Assembly (NCBI GenBank): GCA_963737015.1
Contig: CAVTQZ010000003.1
Span: forward strand, 186,001 to 250,000
Direction: 5' to 3'
DNA from: CAVTQZ01 sp963737015
GTDB lineage: Bacteria; Actinomycetota; Acidimicrobiia; Acidimicrobiales; UBA8190
DNA: 64,000 nt
The translations under genes and the position numbers were made by a program. Positions 26,148 to 35,348 of this stretch are shown here, one piece after another; the first letter of the stretch is position 1, and every line of letters starts with the position of its first letter. The notes beneath the pieces were generated by a model that was not told where the DNA came from, made no database searches, and saw only the letters and a program-made list of their open reading frames with translations.

Positions 26148-27419
26148 GTGAAGGTTCTGTTGGTGGAGGAGAACGCGCACCGCCTCGAGGGCCATTACCC
26201 GACTTTGATTATACGGTTAGCAAACGCGCTAGCTTTAGCTGGACACGACGTAAGCGTGCTTGCCTCCACGGGCCTTGCGGAAACAGACAAAGGCATTGCG
26301 GTCGCCCAAGGAGTGCAGATACGACCGTATCCCCGCCCGCTCCAGCGGCTCTTGGCGTCCGTGACCACCCTTCGGAAATGGGGACGCAGCAGTCACCTCG
26401 CGGAGGTAGTGAAGACCCTCGCCAGGATCTTCGCGGAAGTGATCTCCGTTCTAGCAGTTAGGCACCGATTGCGTCGCGATGGTCGAGACACCTTGGTGAT
26501 CGAGCTAACATTGACTGCCGATCCCGTCTTCCGGACCTTGTTGGCACCTTTGAAGACGCATTGGGCGGTGTACCAACTCTTGCCACCAAGATCGCGCCGG
26601 TCGTTGCGGCATCAAGGATTGCCGCGGGAGATCAACCGATGGCGTCAGAGGGCTGGGGGCTCCGTTCGCATCGTTGCGACTCAAGCAGTGGTGGACAAAT
26701 GGCGCTCCGCGATGCCCTGGTTGGAGATAGCAGTAGCGCACATTACGATTATCGATGATCTCGATTCCCAGCGCGCTACCGCAGCCGTGATCGATGTCGA
26801 ATCCAGCGCAACGCGATCTGGCCGATCCAATACCAGGGACGGCGACGGATCCTTGGCCCTTGTGTTCGGGTACGTTCACCCATTCAAGGACTTACAGACA
26901 GTGATAGCAGCTTACGACGGTCGGGACGCACCGGGCCGAGTAGTCCTAGCGGGCAGGGGAACAGGAGAAGCTCTGAGCAGGTACATATCCGAAAATCCAA
27001 ATGCCGACCTGCGAGCCGTCACTACCATCGACAGCTACGTCGATGAGAAGACAAAGGCTTTACTCTATGCTGAGGCCGACATCGCCATCCTGAGCTTCGT
27101 TCCTGCGATCTCGAATGACAGCGGAACTCTCTGTGACGCCGTCACCCACGGACTGCCGATCTGCTGCTCCGGACCAAGCGCCCCCGCGACAGACGTGATG
27201 GAATACGACCTGGGTCTCGTCTTTCCAAGTGGTGACCCCGTTCGATTGCGCGAGAGCGTACGAGGCCTCGTAGGCGGAGACGGGGTCGCAATCGAGGGCC
27301 GAAATCGCTACCGCGCCGAACACGCCGCGACGCACGTGGGTAATTCCCTATTGAGAGCCGCGACCCCGGTCGACTTACTGGAAAGTGCCGAACTCTTCGA
27401 GGGGGACACCCATGGATAA
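26148..27419 (+). CDS. Glycosyltransferase, GT-B-like (paralogue of 24637-25854)
   Basis: About 423 aa from the GTG at 26148 (VKVLLVEENAHRLEGHYPT). The same domain layout as its divergent paralogue: ALVFGYVHPFKDLQTVIAA, RVVLAGRGTGE and SNDSGTLCDAVTHGLPICCS mark the nucleotide-sugar-binding half. It overlaps the GDP-fucose synthase gene by 8 bp, so the two are translated together and the enzyme may use GDP-fucose or a related sugar. That link is inference. Confidence 0.83.
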   Translation: MKVLLVEENAHRLEGHYPTLIIRLANALALAGHDVSVLASTGLAETDKGIAVAQGVQIRPYPRPLQRLLASVTTLRKWGRSSHLAEVVKTLARIFAEVISVLAVRHRLRRDGRDTLVIELTLTADPVFRTLLAPLKTHWAVYQLLPPRSRRSLRHQGLPREINRWRQRAGGSVRIVATQAVVDKWRSAMPWLEIAVAHITIIDDLDSQRATAAVIDVESSATRSGRSNTRDGDGSLALVFGYVHPFKDLQTVIAAYDGRDAPGRVVLAGRGTGEALSRYISENPNADLRAVTTIDSYVDEKTKALLYAEADIAILSFVPAISNDSGTLCDAVTHGLPICCSGPSAPATDVMEYDLGLVFPSGDPVRLRESVRGLVGGDGVAIEGRNRYRAEHAATHVGNSLLRAATPVDLLESAELFEGDTHG

Positions 27420-28353
27420 AAGAGCGCCGATCTTCGTGGCGGGACATAGGGGCCTCGTCGGCTCGGCTCTCGTCCGTAGCTTGACGGGAGGAGGATGGAC
27501 AAACCTTCTGACGGTCGGCAGGGCGGAACTCGACCTGCGTGATCAGTCTGCAGTAAATGTCTGGTTCGACAGACATCGGCCCGAGTACGTGATCGTCGCG
27601 GCTGGGACCGTTGGAGGTATTCTCGCCAACTCGACTCGCCCCGCCGAATTCATCTACGACAACCTGATGATCCACGCCACCGTGGTCCACGCCAGTTATA
27701 TTTTCGGCGTAAATAAGCTCCTATACCTCGGGAGCTCCTGTATCTATCCTCGACTAGCGGCTCAACCGATGACGGAGGAAGAGCTTCTCACCGGGCCCTT
27801 GGAGCCAACCAACGAATCCTACGCCGTCGCCAAAGTCGCTGGTATCAAGCTCTGCGCAGCGTATCGCAGACAATACGGCTGTGACTTCATCTCGGCCATG
27901 CCGACGAACCTCTACGGACCCAACGACAACTTCAACCTTGAGTCTGCACACGTCCTTCCGGCTCTGATCCGCAAGTTCCACGAGGCGCGTCGACGCGGCG
28001 ACGAAGACGTCACAGTCTGGGGAACCGGATCAGCGGTTCGGGAGTTCCTTCATGTCGACGATCTGGCAGATGCCTGTATCTGCCTGCTGCAGAGCTACAG
28101 CGACGAGATGCACATAAACGTCGGAACCGGACATGGGGTGTCGATAGCAGATCTCGCCCGGACCATCGGCGATGTCGTACATCCTCAGGCGCGGGTCGTA
28201 TTCGATACATCCAAGCCTGACGGGATGCCCACAAAGGTGCTGGACGTGTCGCGGTTGTGGACGCTCGGTTGGAAGTCACAGGTTTCCTTACGTGAAGGTC
28301 TTGAGTCGACGTACAAGTGGTACATCGAGAACGAGGCCAGTGCACGGCGCTGA
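27412..28353 (+). CDS. fcl: GDP-L-fucose synthase (GDP-4-keto-6-deoxymannose epimerase/reductase)
   Basis: 313 aa from the ATG at 27412. SDR extended fold: the NADP-binding start is VAGHRGLVGSALVRSL, the family marker is VGGILANSTRPAEFI, then LYLGSSCIYP, the catalytic Tyr-Lys in YAVAKVAGIKLC, and LYGPNDNFNLESAHVLPALI. WGTGSAVREFLHVDDLA is the usual C-terminal landmark. It makes GDP-L-fucose from GDP-4-keto-6-deoxymannose. The preceding enzyme, GDP-mannose dehydratase, is not in the window. Confidence 0.94.
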   Translation: MDKRAPIFVAGHRGLVGSALVRSLTGGGWTNLLTVGRAELDLRDQSAVNVWFDRHRPEYVIVAAGTVGGILANSTRPAEFIYDNLMIHATVVHASYIFGVNKLLYLGSSCIYPRLAAQPMTEEELLTGPLEPTNESYAVAKVAGIKLCAAYRRQYGCDFISAMPTNLYGPNDNFNLESAHVLPALIRKFHEARRRGDEDVTVWGTGSAVREFLHVDDLADACICLLQSYSDEMHINVGTGHGVSIADLARTIGDVVHPQARVVFDTSKPDGMPTKVLDVSRLWTLGWKSQVSLREGLESTYKWYIENEASARR

Positions 28354-28745
28354 ACAATCCTGTATCTAAGCGCCGGATTCTTCACTAGATTGCATGCGTT
28401 GACGAGCGTGCACTCGCGGAAATGTCCTCCGGACACGGGAAACTGGAGCTTGCAGACCGCCAGTGACCCAATCAGGAGGGCATTCCGAGATGAAGCTATC
28501 CGAACCGCGCGGCGCTCTGTGCTCAAGGGTGACGAATGCGTCGGCCGCCGAGTCAGACCTCTAGCGCTATCAACTCCAAGGCCGCAATCGACTGTCCATA
28601 GTCTGCTTTACGCACGCGGCAAGCGACTTGGTGAAGAATCCGGGTCAGCTCTTGGCTGCTGTTGGCAGACGGCGAACACTCGGCGTCTCCCAGTCGGGGT
28701 GGACTGCCTCGTCCTCGCCTTGACGGGGACTGATCTGCGCCGGAC
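28354..28745. other. Intergenic region with second ~70-bp repeat
   Basis: About 390 bp between convergent genes. The first 90 bp include repeat copy 2. Nothing else recognised. Confidence 0.4.
28373..28442 (+). repeat. ~70-bp dispersed repeat, copy 2
   Basis: Direct repeat of 25992-26060. The two copies bracket the glycosyltransferase and GDP-fucose synthase genes, so the pair may have moved as a cassette, or the repeat is a regulatory element duplicated with its genes. Confidence 0.75.
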
Positions 28746-29645
28746 TCACACCTGAACTCTCTGTAACCAAAGACTGCCAGGCGGGCCTCCTGTGTAGTTG
28801 GCGGGGAGCGCGGTGAATAGCTCTCGATGGAATTCCCACATCCAGTGGCTGAAGAGCAGGATCCGGAAATCCGTGTTGAACATCAGGAAGGCACGGAGAA
28901 GGTAGAGTTCGGTATACGAAAAGCCGTCTTCCAGCCAAGTTCGTGGGTATTCGAAGGGCCAGAAGATGTCGTGAATCTGGACGATGACCCCACGCGCGAT
29001 CCGTGGAAGCACGTTGAACACGAGCCAATTCACCTCTGAGCCAGCCTTTGCAATGTGGCTTGTGTCGATGAAAAGCAGGTCTCCTGAGGTAAGCCGCTCG
29101 AAGATCTTTAGGGACACCTCTTGTATGGGCTCTGCGATCACTTCACAGTTCAATCCATCACCTTCTTTGAGCAGTCGGTTGAGGCGATGCGGCTGGGGCT
29201 CGATGAACGTAAGCTCGAGTTCGCGAAGGTGCCGATCTCTCACATCGAGCGCAAGGGCCGACGTGAACCCGGAACCCACCTCAATCAGGCGCTTTGGACG
29301 CAAATGCTGGAGCATCGCGAAGTACAAATTGGCGTCCGCTGGTTGGAACATCTTCGAAGATCTATAACGCCAATCGGGCACTGGCTGGTCTGGTACACCG
29401 TCTGACCAATAGTTCGCCAGCTGGCGCATCAACAGAACCTGCTCATCGGTTTGAAGATCAATGCCGGTGACCGGTGCCTGTGATGACAGAGCCCATGCGA
29501 GGTCTCGTTTCCCTGTAATCGGAGACATGGGCTCTCCCGGAGTAGCTCTCAATGGAGACGACAACATGAGTCGGGCGAGTTTGATTGCCCGTTTCCATTC
29601 CGCGAGATCCTGTCCCTTGATATGCCATGCTGCGAGTTTCCGCAT
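28746..29645 (-). CDS. Class I SAM-dependent methyltransferase
   Basis: 299 aa, starting at 29645 with a strong ribosome-binding site (GAGAGGAGG). It contains the AdoMet-binding motif I as LIEVGSGFTSALALDV, motif II around LTFIEPQP, and LLFIDTSH, where acidic residues follow the strand. This fits the methyltransferase_24 family found in sugar and cell-surface glycan clusters. The substrate is unknown. It lies between the GDP-fucose synthase and a GT2, which suggests methylation of a sugar residue. Confidence 0.82.
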   Translation of the reverse strand: MRKLAAWHIKGQDLAEWKRAIKLARLMLSSPLRATPGEPMSPITGKRDLAWALSSQAPVTGIDLQTDEQVLLMRQLANYWSDGVPDQPVPDWRYRSSKMFQPADANLYFAMLQHLRPKRLIEVGSGFTSALALDVRDRHLRELELTFIEPQPHRLNRLLKEGDGLNCEVIAEPIQEVSLKIFERLTSGDLLFIDTSHIAKAGSEVNWLVFNVLPRIARGVIVQIHDIFWPFEYPRTWLEDGFSYTELYLLRAFLMFNTDFRILLFSHWMWEFHRELFTALPANYTGGPPGSLWLQRVQV

Positions 29646-30083
29646 GGTCCTCCTCTCGGATGTGCTCTCCTGTCAGTCGAAGCTAACAGGGCGAAGCCAG
29701 GCGACGAGAGGAAGCGACCCGGGCACGAAGTGGGTGGCATCCACCGAAACTCGGAGGGTACTGGGGCTCCGGTTGACGCCGTGGCACTGCGAGTCGACGC
29801 GCTTGATCGTGCGGCGATACAGAGATCCCCCACCGGCGAGCACTTCGACGACTTCATCGCGCAGCTCACGTCACATACACACAGGAGCTTTCGATGACAG
29901 ATCGTCTAAAAGACTGAGGGACCAGGAAGTTGCTCGCTGCGGCTGATGTAATGCGGCCCCCAAACACTTCGTCACCAGTCAGTGCTGCACGGATACGGTC
30001 GCTCCGCTGTTATCGACATGATCCGCGCAATGGGAACGGGGGTACCCGACGGAATCGAGGCTCTTCTTCTTTTGGAGGACGGT
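29646..30083. other. Gap between methyltransferase and GT2 genes
   Basis: About 440 bp. Apart from the 65-codon remnant and the methyltransferase ribosome-binding site, nothing is recognised. Confidence 0.35.
29673..29870 (-). pseudogene. 65-codon coding-like remnant
   Basis: An open stretch without a start, read leftward from 29870 to a TGA at 29673, with protein-like composition (RELRDEVVEVLAGGGSLYRR, then VSVDATHFVPGSLPLVAWLR). It ends 28 bp before the methyltransferase start. It may be the C-terminus of a lost gene of the glycan cluster. No family was recognised. Confidence 0.3.
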
Positions 30084-30950
30084 CTACAGGTAGAGGACTC
30101 GGTGCTGGATCGAGCCGATGATCCTTCCCACCCGATTTCCGCACCGTGCCAACCACGCCCAGCGGCGGTCGTGACTCAAGAGCTGGGGCAGAAGGAGCAC
30201 CAATTTGGCCCACGCCAGGGGAGCGCGCAGTGGAGAAGACCGTCGCATTCCATGTGAGCGGTAACGTTTCCAGAGTAGTGCGTGGTAACGACCGTAACGA
30301 ATTTCCCGTTGCCAATACTGGAATGGTGTCGCAACGTACCGTTTGTGGACCACGACGGCTGGATCGAAGGTCAGCTCGAAACCGGCCTGCTGCGCTCGCC
30401 AACTAAAGTCGACGTCATAGCCGGACCTGAATGCCGGATCGAAGTTTCCGATCCGATCGATGACTTCCCGGCGAACACCAAGATTGCACGTTAGTGCATA
30501 GGGCAGAAACGGCAGTCTGGATTGAAGGCGCTTTTCCGGCTCATCTTGGCGCCAGCTCGACATTTTGGGATCGTTCAGCATCCTGAGGTCCAGCGGACCC
30601 GTGACGATCGACGCTTCTCGCAACGACTGGATCATCGCTGCCAGCCATCCATCGTCCACGACGTCGTCGGCGTCGCAGAAGATTACAAACTCGCCGCGAA
30701 CTCGTTCGAGACCGAGGTTTCGTGCCTCGGCCTGGGACTGCGCTGACGATCCGTCGAGGATTTCGAGAAACGGCAAACGCTCCTGCCACGCCTGTAAACA
30801 TTGCACGGTTTCATCGCGGCTTGCATGATTGACGACGATCAACTGCCAAGATTCTCCAATCGATTGTCTTGAAAGCGCGGCCAGTTGGTCGTTGATTACC
30901 GAAGCCGCATCGCGAGCCGGGATTACGACGCTTACCCTGGGATTAGACAT
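30084..30950 (-). CDS. Glycosyltransferase family 2
   Basis: 288 aa from the ATG at 30950 (MSNPRVSVVIPARDAASVIN). GT-A features: VVNHASRDETVQCLQ, DADD in VIFCDADDVVDDGWL, and DVDFSWRAQQAGFEL. It is the mirror-image relative of the gene at 23613, in opposite orientation at the other edge of the cluster. The last 40 residues also match (CGNRVGRIIGSIQHRVLYL). Confidence 0.92.
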   Translation of the reverse strand: MSNPRVSVVIPARDAASVINDQLAALSRQSIGESWQLIVVNHASRDETVQCLQAWQERLPFLEILDGSSAQSQAEARNLGLERVRGEFVIFCDADDVVDDGWLAAMIQSLREASIVTGPLDLRMLNDPKMSSWRQDEPEKRLQSRLPFLPYALTCNLGVRREVIDRIGNFDPAFRSGYDVDFSWRAQQAGFELTFDPAVVVHKRYVATPFQYWQREIRYGRYHALLWKRYRSHGMRRSSPLRAPLAWAKLVLLLPQLLSHDRRWAWLARCGNRVGRIIGSIQHRVLYL

Positions 30951-31292
30951 CTGTTTATGGGCACCTTCAATGAGGAGGAAATTGGTAGGACCATCAGTAG
31001 GGGATGTAGCAGCAACCTGTCTTGAAGCGGATCCATCTAGGGCGATGGAGACGCTCTCGATCGCCAGCAGGTCGGCGGCCCTCCCACCGCTCGCGGCCGT
31101 CCACCCGTTCCTACTGTCAGCCCGCAACGTGGCCGAGCGTTTGCCTGGATTTCTTGCCGCACCCTTTCACACGCATGACGTTACGTGACCGGTTTGGGCG
31201 GATGGGTGAGTGGGTGAGTCTTCAACTCGCCATCTGTGCTAATGGCAATAAGCGTTGGTGACAAATGAAACGACCGCCAGTGGATTTTGGGC
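30951..31292. other. Intergenic region, glycan cluster to IS3 element
   Basis: About 340 bp upstream of the GT2 gene. It must hold that gene's promoter. Nothing else recognised. Confidence 0.35.
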
Positions 31293-32600
31293 TGTCCGGC
31301 CCCCCAACACTGGTCCATTACGTCTGTCAGTGTCGGCGAAGATGAAAGGACCAGTAAGGGTGAAAGTGCCAGCCAAGAAACACACAATGGCGCAGATCAC
31401 GCCAAGTTGCGAGAGATGCAGAAGGTTACGGGTCAGGGGATGTCGATCCCCGTGGCGGTAAAGCGGCTCGGAATTACCGACCAGACCTTCTACCGGTGGA
31501 GGGCCCGCTACGGGTCATTGAAGGAGGACGAGGCCAAGCGGCTGCAGCTTCTAGAACAGGAGAATGCCCGTTTGAAACGCAGCATCGTCCAGCAGGCGCT
31601 CGAGATCTCCATGCTGAAGGACATCAACCAGGGGGAAAATCTGAGTCCGGCTCACCGCACACTTGCTGCCGCCCACCTGGTGCGGCGCTACAAGATCTCT
31701 GAGCGCCGGGCTTGCCAGCTCCTCGAGCAACACCGTTCGACCCAGCGAAATGAAGCGGTGAGCTCGCCCGAGGAGGAGCTGCTAATCGCAGCCATGAACA
31801 AGCTCGCTGATCTTCACCCGCGCTGGGGATACCGCTCCATCACGAAGCTGCTCTAGAACGATGGATGGAAGGTGAACCCTAAACGCATCGGCCTCTCTGG
31901 CGTCTCGATGGGCACCGCGTACCTCCCCGGAAAGTCAAGAGCTCCGCGGGAAGCGGTGAGAACTCCTCACGCAACCGTCCGGCCTTCGCCGCCAACCACA
32001 TCTGAGCTACGACTTCATATCGAGCATGGTCCGTCGTGGCGGAGCGATTCGTATCTTGAACGTCGTCGACGAGTTCACGAGGGTCTCGTTCGGGTCCAAG
32101 GTGTCAAGCTCGATCGGAGCGCGATCTGTAGTTGCACACCTCGAAAACTCTTCGACATCTACGGAAAGCCTTGGCGATCCGGTGGGACAACGGCAGAGAG
32201 TTCATTTCCTCGACGGTCACTGAGTGGTTGGGCGAACACGACGTCGAGCCAGTCTTCATTGAGAAGGGCTCCCCACAACAAGACCCTTATGTCGAGCGCT
32301 TCAACGGCACGATGCGCCGAGACTTGCTCGACCTCGAGGACTGCGACAGCACTACCGAAGCAAGAGTCGTGATCGACACTTGGAACATCGAATACAACAA
32401 ACTACATCCTCATCGAGGTCTCGGAATGATGACCCCACACACATTCGCAAGAAGTCAGTGTGTGGACGGATGAGAGTCGGGACCACAACCACACTGGACC
32501 AGACATCTGGAGACGTCAGTGTTGACCGAACTTGTCCAGGCTCCTCGGCACCCGTGGCCTCAACCACACAAGAAGTGGACCAAATTCAGGGGGCTGAACA
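31293..32600 (+). mobile_element. Decayed IS3-family insertion sequence
   Basis: Imperfect terminal inverted repeats are visible: the left end TGTCCGGCCCCCCAACACTG (31293 on) against the right end read inward, TGTTCAGCCCCCTGAATTTG (32600 back). Both continue with TGGTCCA a few bases on. The ends are TG...CA as usual for IS3. The length of about 1.3 kb is normal. No target-site duplication is obvious. Confidence 0.75.
31372..32473 (+). pseudogene. IS3-family transposase (OrfA/OrfB), frameshifted
   Basis: The first frame (to 31856) encodes OrfA with a helix-turn-helix (GITDQTFYRWRARYGSLKED) and a leucine-zipper region, fused to the start of OrfB (ISERRACQLLEQHRST, HPRWGYRSITKLL). It ends at a TAG. 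The DDE integrase core continues in other frames: ILNVVDEFTRVSFG near 32050, then IRWDNGREFIS and GSPQQDPYVERFNGTMRRD up to 32473. At least three breaks make it inactive. Confidence 0.88.
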
Positions 32601-33274
32601 GAAGGAATAGCGCTCGAGGCGAAGGCGGCCCGGACCGATCTCAGCTCTCAACCAGTTCGCTGCGCTCGGCCATCGTGACTCGACGACCTCCTCACTGAAC
32701 CTCACAAATCGAGCTTCCGAACCCCACACTCGGAAAGACAGTGCTAAATGCAGTGAACATTTGTGCGCGACGACGAGCGGCTGGATTGCGGCACACCGCG
32801 GCGACGGGAGTGCCCGGTGCAGCCCACCCTGCCGGTCCTCAGCCTCGCAAAACCTCGCTCCCAGCGCGCCGCGCGCAGTGCCAGGCGCTGAACGACATGC
32901 CGACTCTTTCACAGCACCCACGGCGAGAAGTCCTGGGGTTATTCGTCGCTGTGAGAAATAATGGCTGGTGGCTTGCGTCCTGTAATGGCCTCCCCTTCGG
33001 CTCCGGTCCCGCTCCCTCCTCCTCGGTCCGCACCGCTTCCGTCGTCGTCGCCGTCGACATCGCCGGGACCAACACCGCCCGTCTGGAGCACCAGCAGCAC
33101 CAGGAGCACGACGACGACGACCACCACAACCACCGCGACAACAAGTCGAAGAAGTCGAGGTGGAGGATGAAGAGTTGGATCGAGAGGATGATCTAGAGGA
33201 AGATGAAGACGACGACGCCACCTGGGATGGCACCGCATTCCCCCAGGGTGAGCGCTCGACTGGGTCGGCTTCCG
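32601..33274. other. Low-complexity intergenic region upstream of the AbiE-like operon
   Basis: About 670 bp. It includes an inverted copy of a repeat from element 1 and a trinucleotide-rich stretch around 33100-33150 (many GAC/CAC triplets). The latter creates long but meaningless open frames (poly-Val, poly-Thr, poly-Asp/Glu) on both strands. Confidence 0.45.
32681..32736 (-). repeat. Inverted copy of the element 1 repeat at 20109-20175
   Basis: Read on the minus strand this gives GTGTGGGGTTCGGAAGCTCG, ATTTGTGAGG and TTCAGTGAGGAGGTC, matching the plus strand of 20115-20180 at roughly 48 of 55 positions once one 22-bp unit there is collapsed. Confidence 0.75.
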
Positions 33275-33338
33275 TTGACATATTTACAGAAAGCGGTATA
33301 TTTACACTTGTTGTGAATAATCGTGAAATTGTAAATAT
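33275..33338 (+). promoter_or_regulatory. AT-rich promoter and operator of the AbiE-like operon
   Basis: TTGACA (33275-33280), 16 bp, then TATATT (33297-33302) form a strong housekeeping-type promoter. The octamer ATATTTAC occurs at 33280-33287 and 33298-33305 and its inverse GTAAATAT at 33331-33338. The expected start of transcription falls a few bases before the GTG at 33313, so the mRNA would be nearly leaderless. The inverted octamers look like an operator for the encoded winged-helix protein. Confidence 0.7.
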
Positions 33339-34380
33339 TGACGGCCCCCTTGAACGAGAGGCGATCCGCATCCTGCGGGAAGTCCCGGGCGTCACTGTGG
33401 AGCCGACGCCGGGGGCGGGGCGACAGCAACGCCCGGACATCGTTATCCGGGCAGGGGATGTGACCCACGTCATCGAGGTGAAGGCCCAACGGGTGACGAA
33501 CGCCGCCGCAGCCCATCAGCTGGCGGAATACGCGAAGCACCTCCCCGGCGAGACACACCTCCTGCTCGTGGCCCAGGCCACTACCGAAGAGGCTCGCAAT
33601 CTGCTGGAGGACGCCGGCGTCGCTGTGATAGACGGCCAGGGGAACATGCGGGTCGAGCTTCCCGGCATGTTCCTGTGGGCCGATGGGCGGGACGCCGATC
33701 GGGAAACGGAACGCGTTCGGGGACAGCCCCCGGTCAGGCTCACCGGCCGCGCGGGTGTGGCGGCACAGGCCCTTCTCCATGAGCCCGATCGCAAATGGAG
33801 AGTGCACGACCTGGCCGAGGAGGCAGGAATCTCCCCCGCTCTGGCTCACCGGATCCTCGCCCGACTGGCACGGGAGAATCTCGTGATCACGGAGGGAGCG
33901 GGACCGAGGAGAACCCGTTACCTCGCGAACGCGACGGCTCTCCTCGACCTTTGGGTCGAGGAGATGAAGGACCGGGGCGTGAAACAGATCCGTGCATTCC
34001 GTTTGGCACGTGACCCGCGGTCCCTGGCACGGACCGTGAGCAAGGCTCTGGACGGCGCGAACATCGAACACGCGGTAACCGGGGCTGCAGGCGCAGCGCG
34101 ACTCGCCCCTTTCATCACCGCCATTCCTGTCACCGACGTGTGGGTTTCCGAAACCGTCGCGCTGGAAGCGGCGTCGGCCGCAGCCGGGGCAAACGTCGTC
34201 GACGACGGCCAGAACGTCGTCATACGGCACGCCGTTGGAGACATTCCGCTCGTTTTTCGCGAACGAGTTGACCACGTTTGGACAGCCAACAAGTTCCGCC
34301 TCTTCTACGACCTGCGTAACAACCCGCGCCGTGGTAGAGAGCAGGCGGATCGGCTCCGAGAGGAGGTCATCGGCTTTTGA
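33313..34380 (+). CDS. AbiEi-like regulator with PD-(D/E)xK-like N-terminus and winged helix
   Basis: About 355 aa if begun at the GTG at 33313; an open frame back to 33160 would add an acidic low-complexity tail that lies upstream of the promoter, so it is rejected. Residues about 15-125 look like a restriction-endonuclease fold: RPDIVIRAG then THVIEVKAQ give the D...ExK residues, then QLAEYAK, HLLLVAQ and VAVIDGQGN. Residues about 140-210 form a winged helix (WRVHDLAEEAGISPALAHRI). The C-terminal part (ANIEHAVTGAAGAARL onward) resembles AbiEi antitoxins. The next gene overlaps at TTGA. The probable role is antitoxin/autorepressor. Nuclease activity is a prediction. Confidence 0.7.
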   Translation: MNNREIVNIDGPLEREAIRILREVPGVTVEPTPGAGRQQRPDIVIRAGDVTHVIEVKAQRVTNAAAAHQLAEYAKHLPGETHLLLVAQATTEEARNLLEDAGVAVIDGQGNMRVELPGMFLWADGRDADRETERVRGQPPVRLTGRAGVAAQALLHEPDRKWRVHDLAEEAGISPALAHRILARLARENLVITEGAGPRRTRYLANATALLDLWVEEMKDRGVKQIRAFRLARDPRSLARTVSKALDGANIEHAVTGAAGAARLAPFITAIPVTDVWVSETVALEAASAAAGANVVDDGQNVVIRHAVGDIPLVFRERVDHVWTANKFRLFYDLRNNPRRGREQADRLREEVIGF

Positions 34381-35222
34381 GCAAACGCCATCACAGTGAC
34401 TACGACGAGCTGACCACAACGCGCTGCGAACGCGCACTCGTGACGCTGCTCGGGGACATCGGACCGTGGAATCAGCGGGTCTATCTCGTAGGTGGTCTCG
34501 CACCGCGATACATCGTCGGAAGCCTTCCGGAGGGTGCGCGCCCGCACATCGGAACGACTGACGTCGATCTGGTAATTGGTCTTGCCGTGGGAGACGAAAG
34601 TCCCGAGACGTACTTCACCCTGGAGAACAATCTCAAGAAGGCCGGATTCAAGGCGGAGCAGTCCTTCCAGTGGAAGCGCAGCATCGAGGGGATCACGGTT
34701 ACGGTCGAATTCCTGTGCGAGACGGACAAGGTTGACCCGGGCAGGATCTACCGTCCGCGAGAAGGAACAGGATCGAATCTCGGGGCGTTCAACGTCCGCG
34801 GTGCCCAGTTGGTCACACAGGACTTCATCGAGCGGACGATCGAGGCCGAGCGACTGGATGACGGCGGGCTATCGGCGATAAACGTTCGCGTGGCCGACAT
34901 CCTGTCCTACACGGTGTTGAAAGTACTGGCGTTCCAAGATCGGCATGAGAACAAGGATGCATACGACTTGGTGTACTGCCTACTCAACTTCGGAGACGGT
35001 CCTGAGGATGCGGGGGCACATGCACGACAGAGCATCATTGCAGATAACGCACAGGTGGAGGATGCGTTGCGACTCCTGGCGGAACGATTCGAATCGGCCG
35101 AACACGATGGGCCGCACGCGTATGCGGCGTTCCTTGACGACGGCGACCCCGGTGAAGTCGCACGTCTACGTCAAGAAGCCGTCGCTGTTGTCAGAGCGTT
35201 TCGGACGGCGTTCTCCGAGTAG
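34377..35222 (+). CDS. AbiEii-family nucleotidyltransferase toxin
   Basis: 281 aa from a TTG at 34377, overlapping the previous stop codon. It keeps the nucleotidyltransferase signature: VYLVGGLAPRYIVG (GG motif), TTDVDLVIGL (metal-binding D-x-D), and the AbiEii helical motif ENKDAYDLVYCLLNF. AbiEii-type toxins are GTP-binding nucleotidyltransferases that block growth, in several cases by modifying tRNA 3' ends, and serve in phage abortive infection. Coupled to the upstream regulator, it completes a type IV toxin-antitoxin-like operon at the right end of element 2. Confidence 0.82.
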   Translation: MSKRHHSDYDELTTTRCERALVTLLGDIGPWNQRVYLVGGLAPRYIVGSLPEGARPHIGTTDVDLVIGLAVGDESPETYFTLENNLKKAGFKAEQSFQWKRSIEGITVTVEFLCETDKVDPGRIYRPREGTGSNLGAFNVRGAQLVTQDFIERTIEAERLDDGGLSAINVRVADILSYTVLKVLAFQDRHENKDAYDLVYCLLNFGDGPEDAGAHARQSIIADNAQVEDALRLLAERFESAEHDGPHAYAAFLDDGDPGEVARLRQEAVAVVRAFRTAFSE

Positions 35223-35348
35223 AGGACGCGTTCTGGGCGTTGTGCAATATGCACGTGGCATGACGTTGCTTCGCGATAATTGCCTCATGGATCAGACGCC
35301 CTCCGAGGTATCCCGCAACAGTGAGCGACGGTCTGACTCGAGAATCCG

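Noticed and set aside
29461..29946. 161-codon plus-strand open frame
   Set aside because: Mostly antisense to the methyltransferase gene with no family features.
32939..33238. Open frames with poly-Val (minus), poly-Thr (plus) and acidic runs near 33100
   Set aside because: They are produced by a trinucleotide-rich stretch read in different frames; no family match and no ribosome-binding site.
33160..33312. Longer N-terminus for the AbiEi-like regulator starting at 33160
   Set aside because: The extension is an acidic low-complexity run lying upstream of a good promoter; the GTG at 33313 fits the promoter better.
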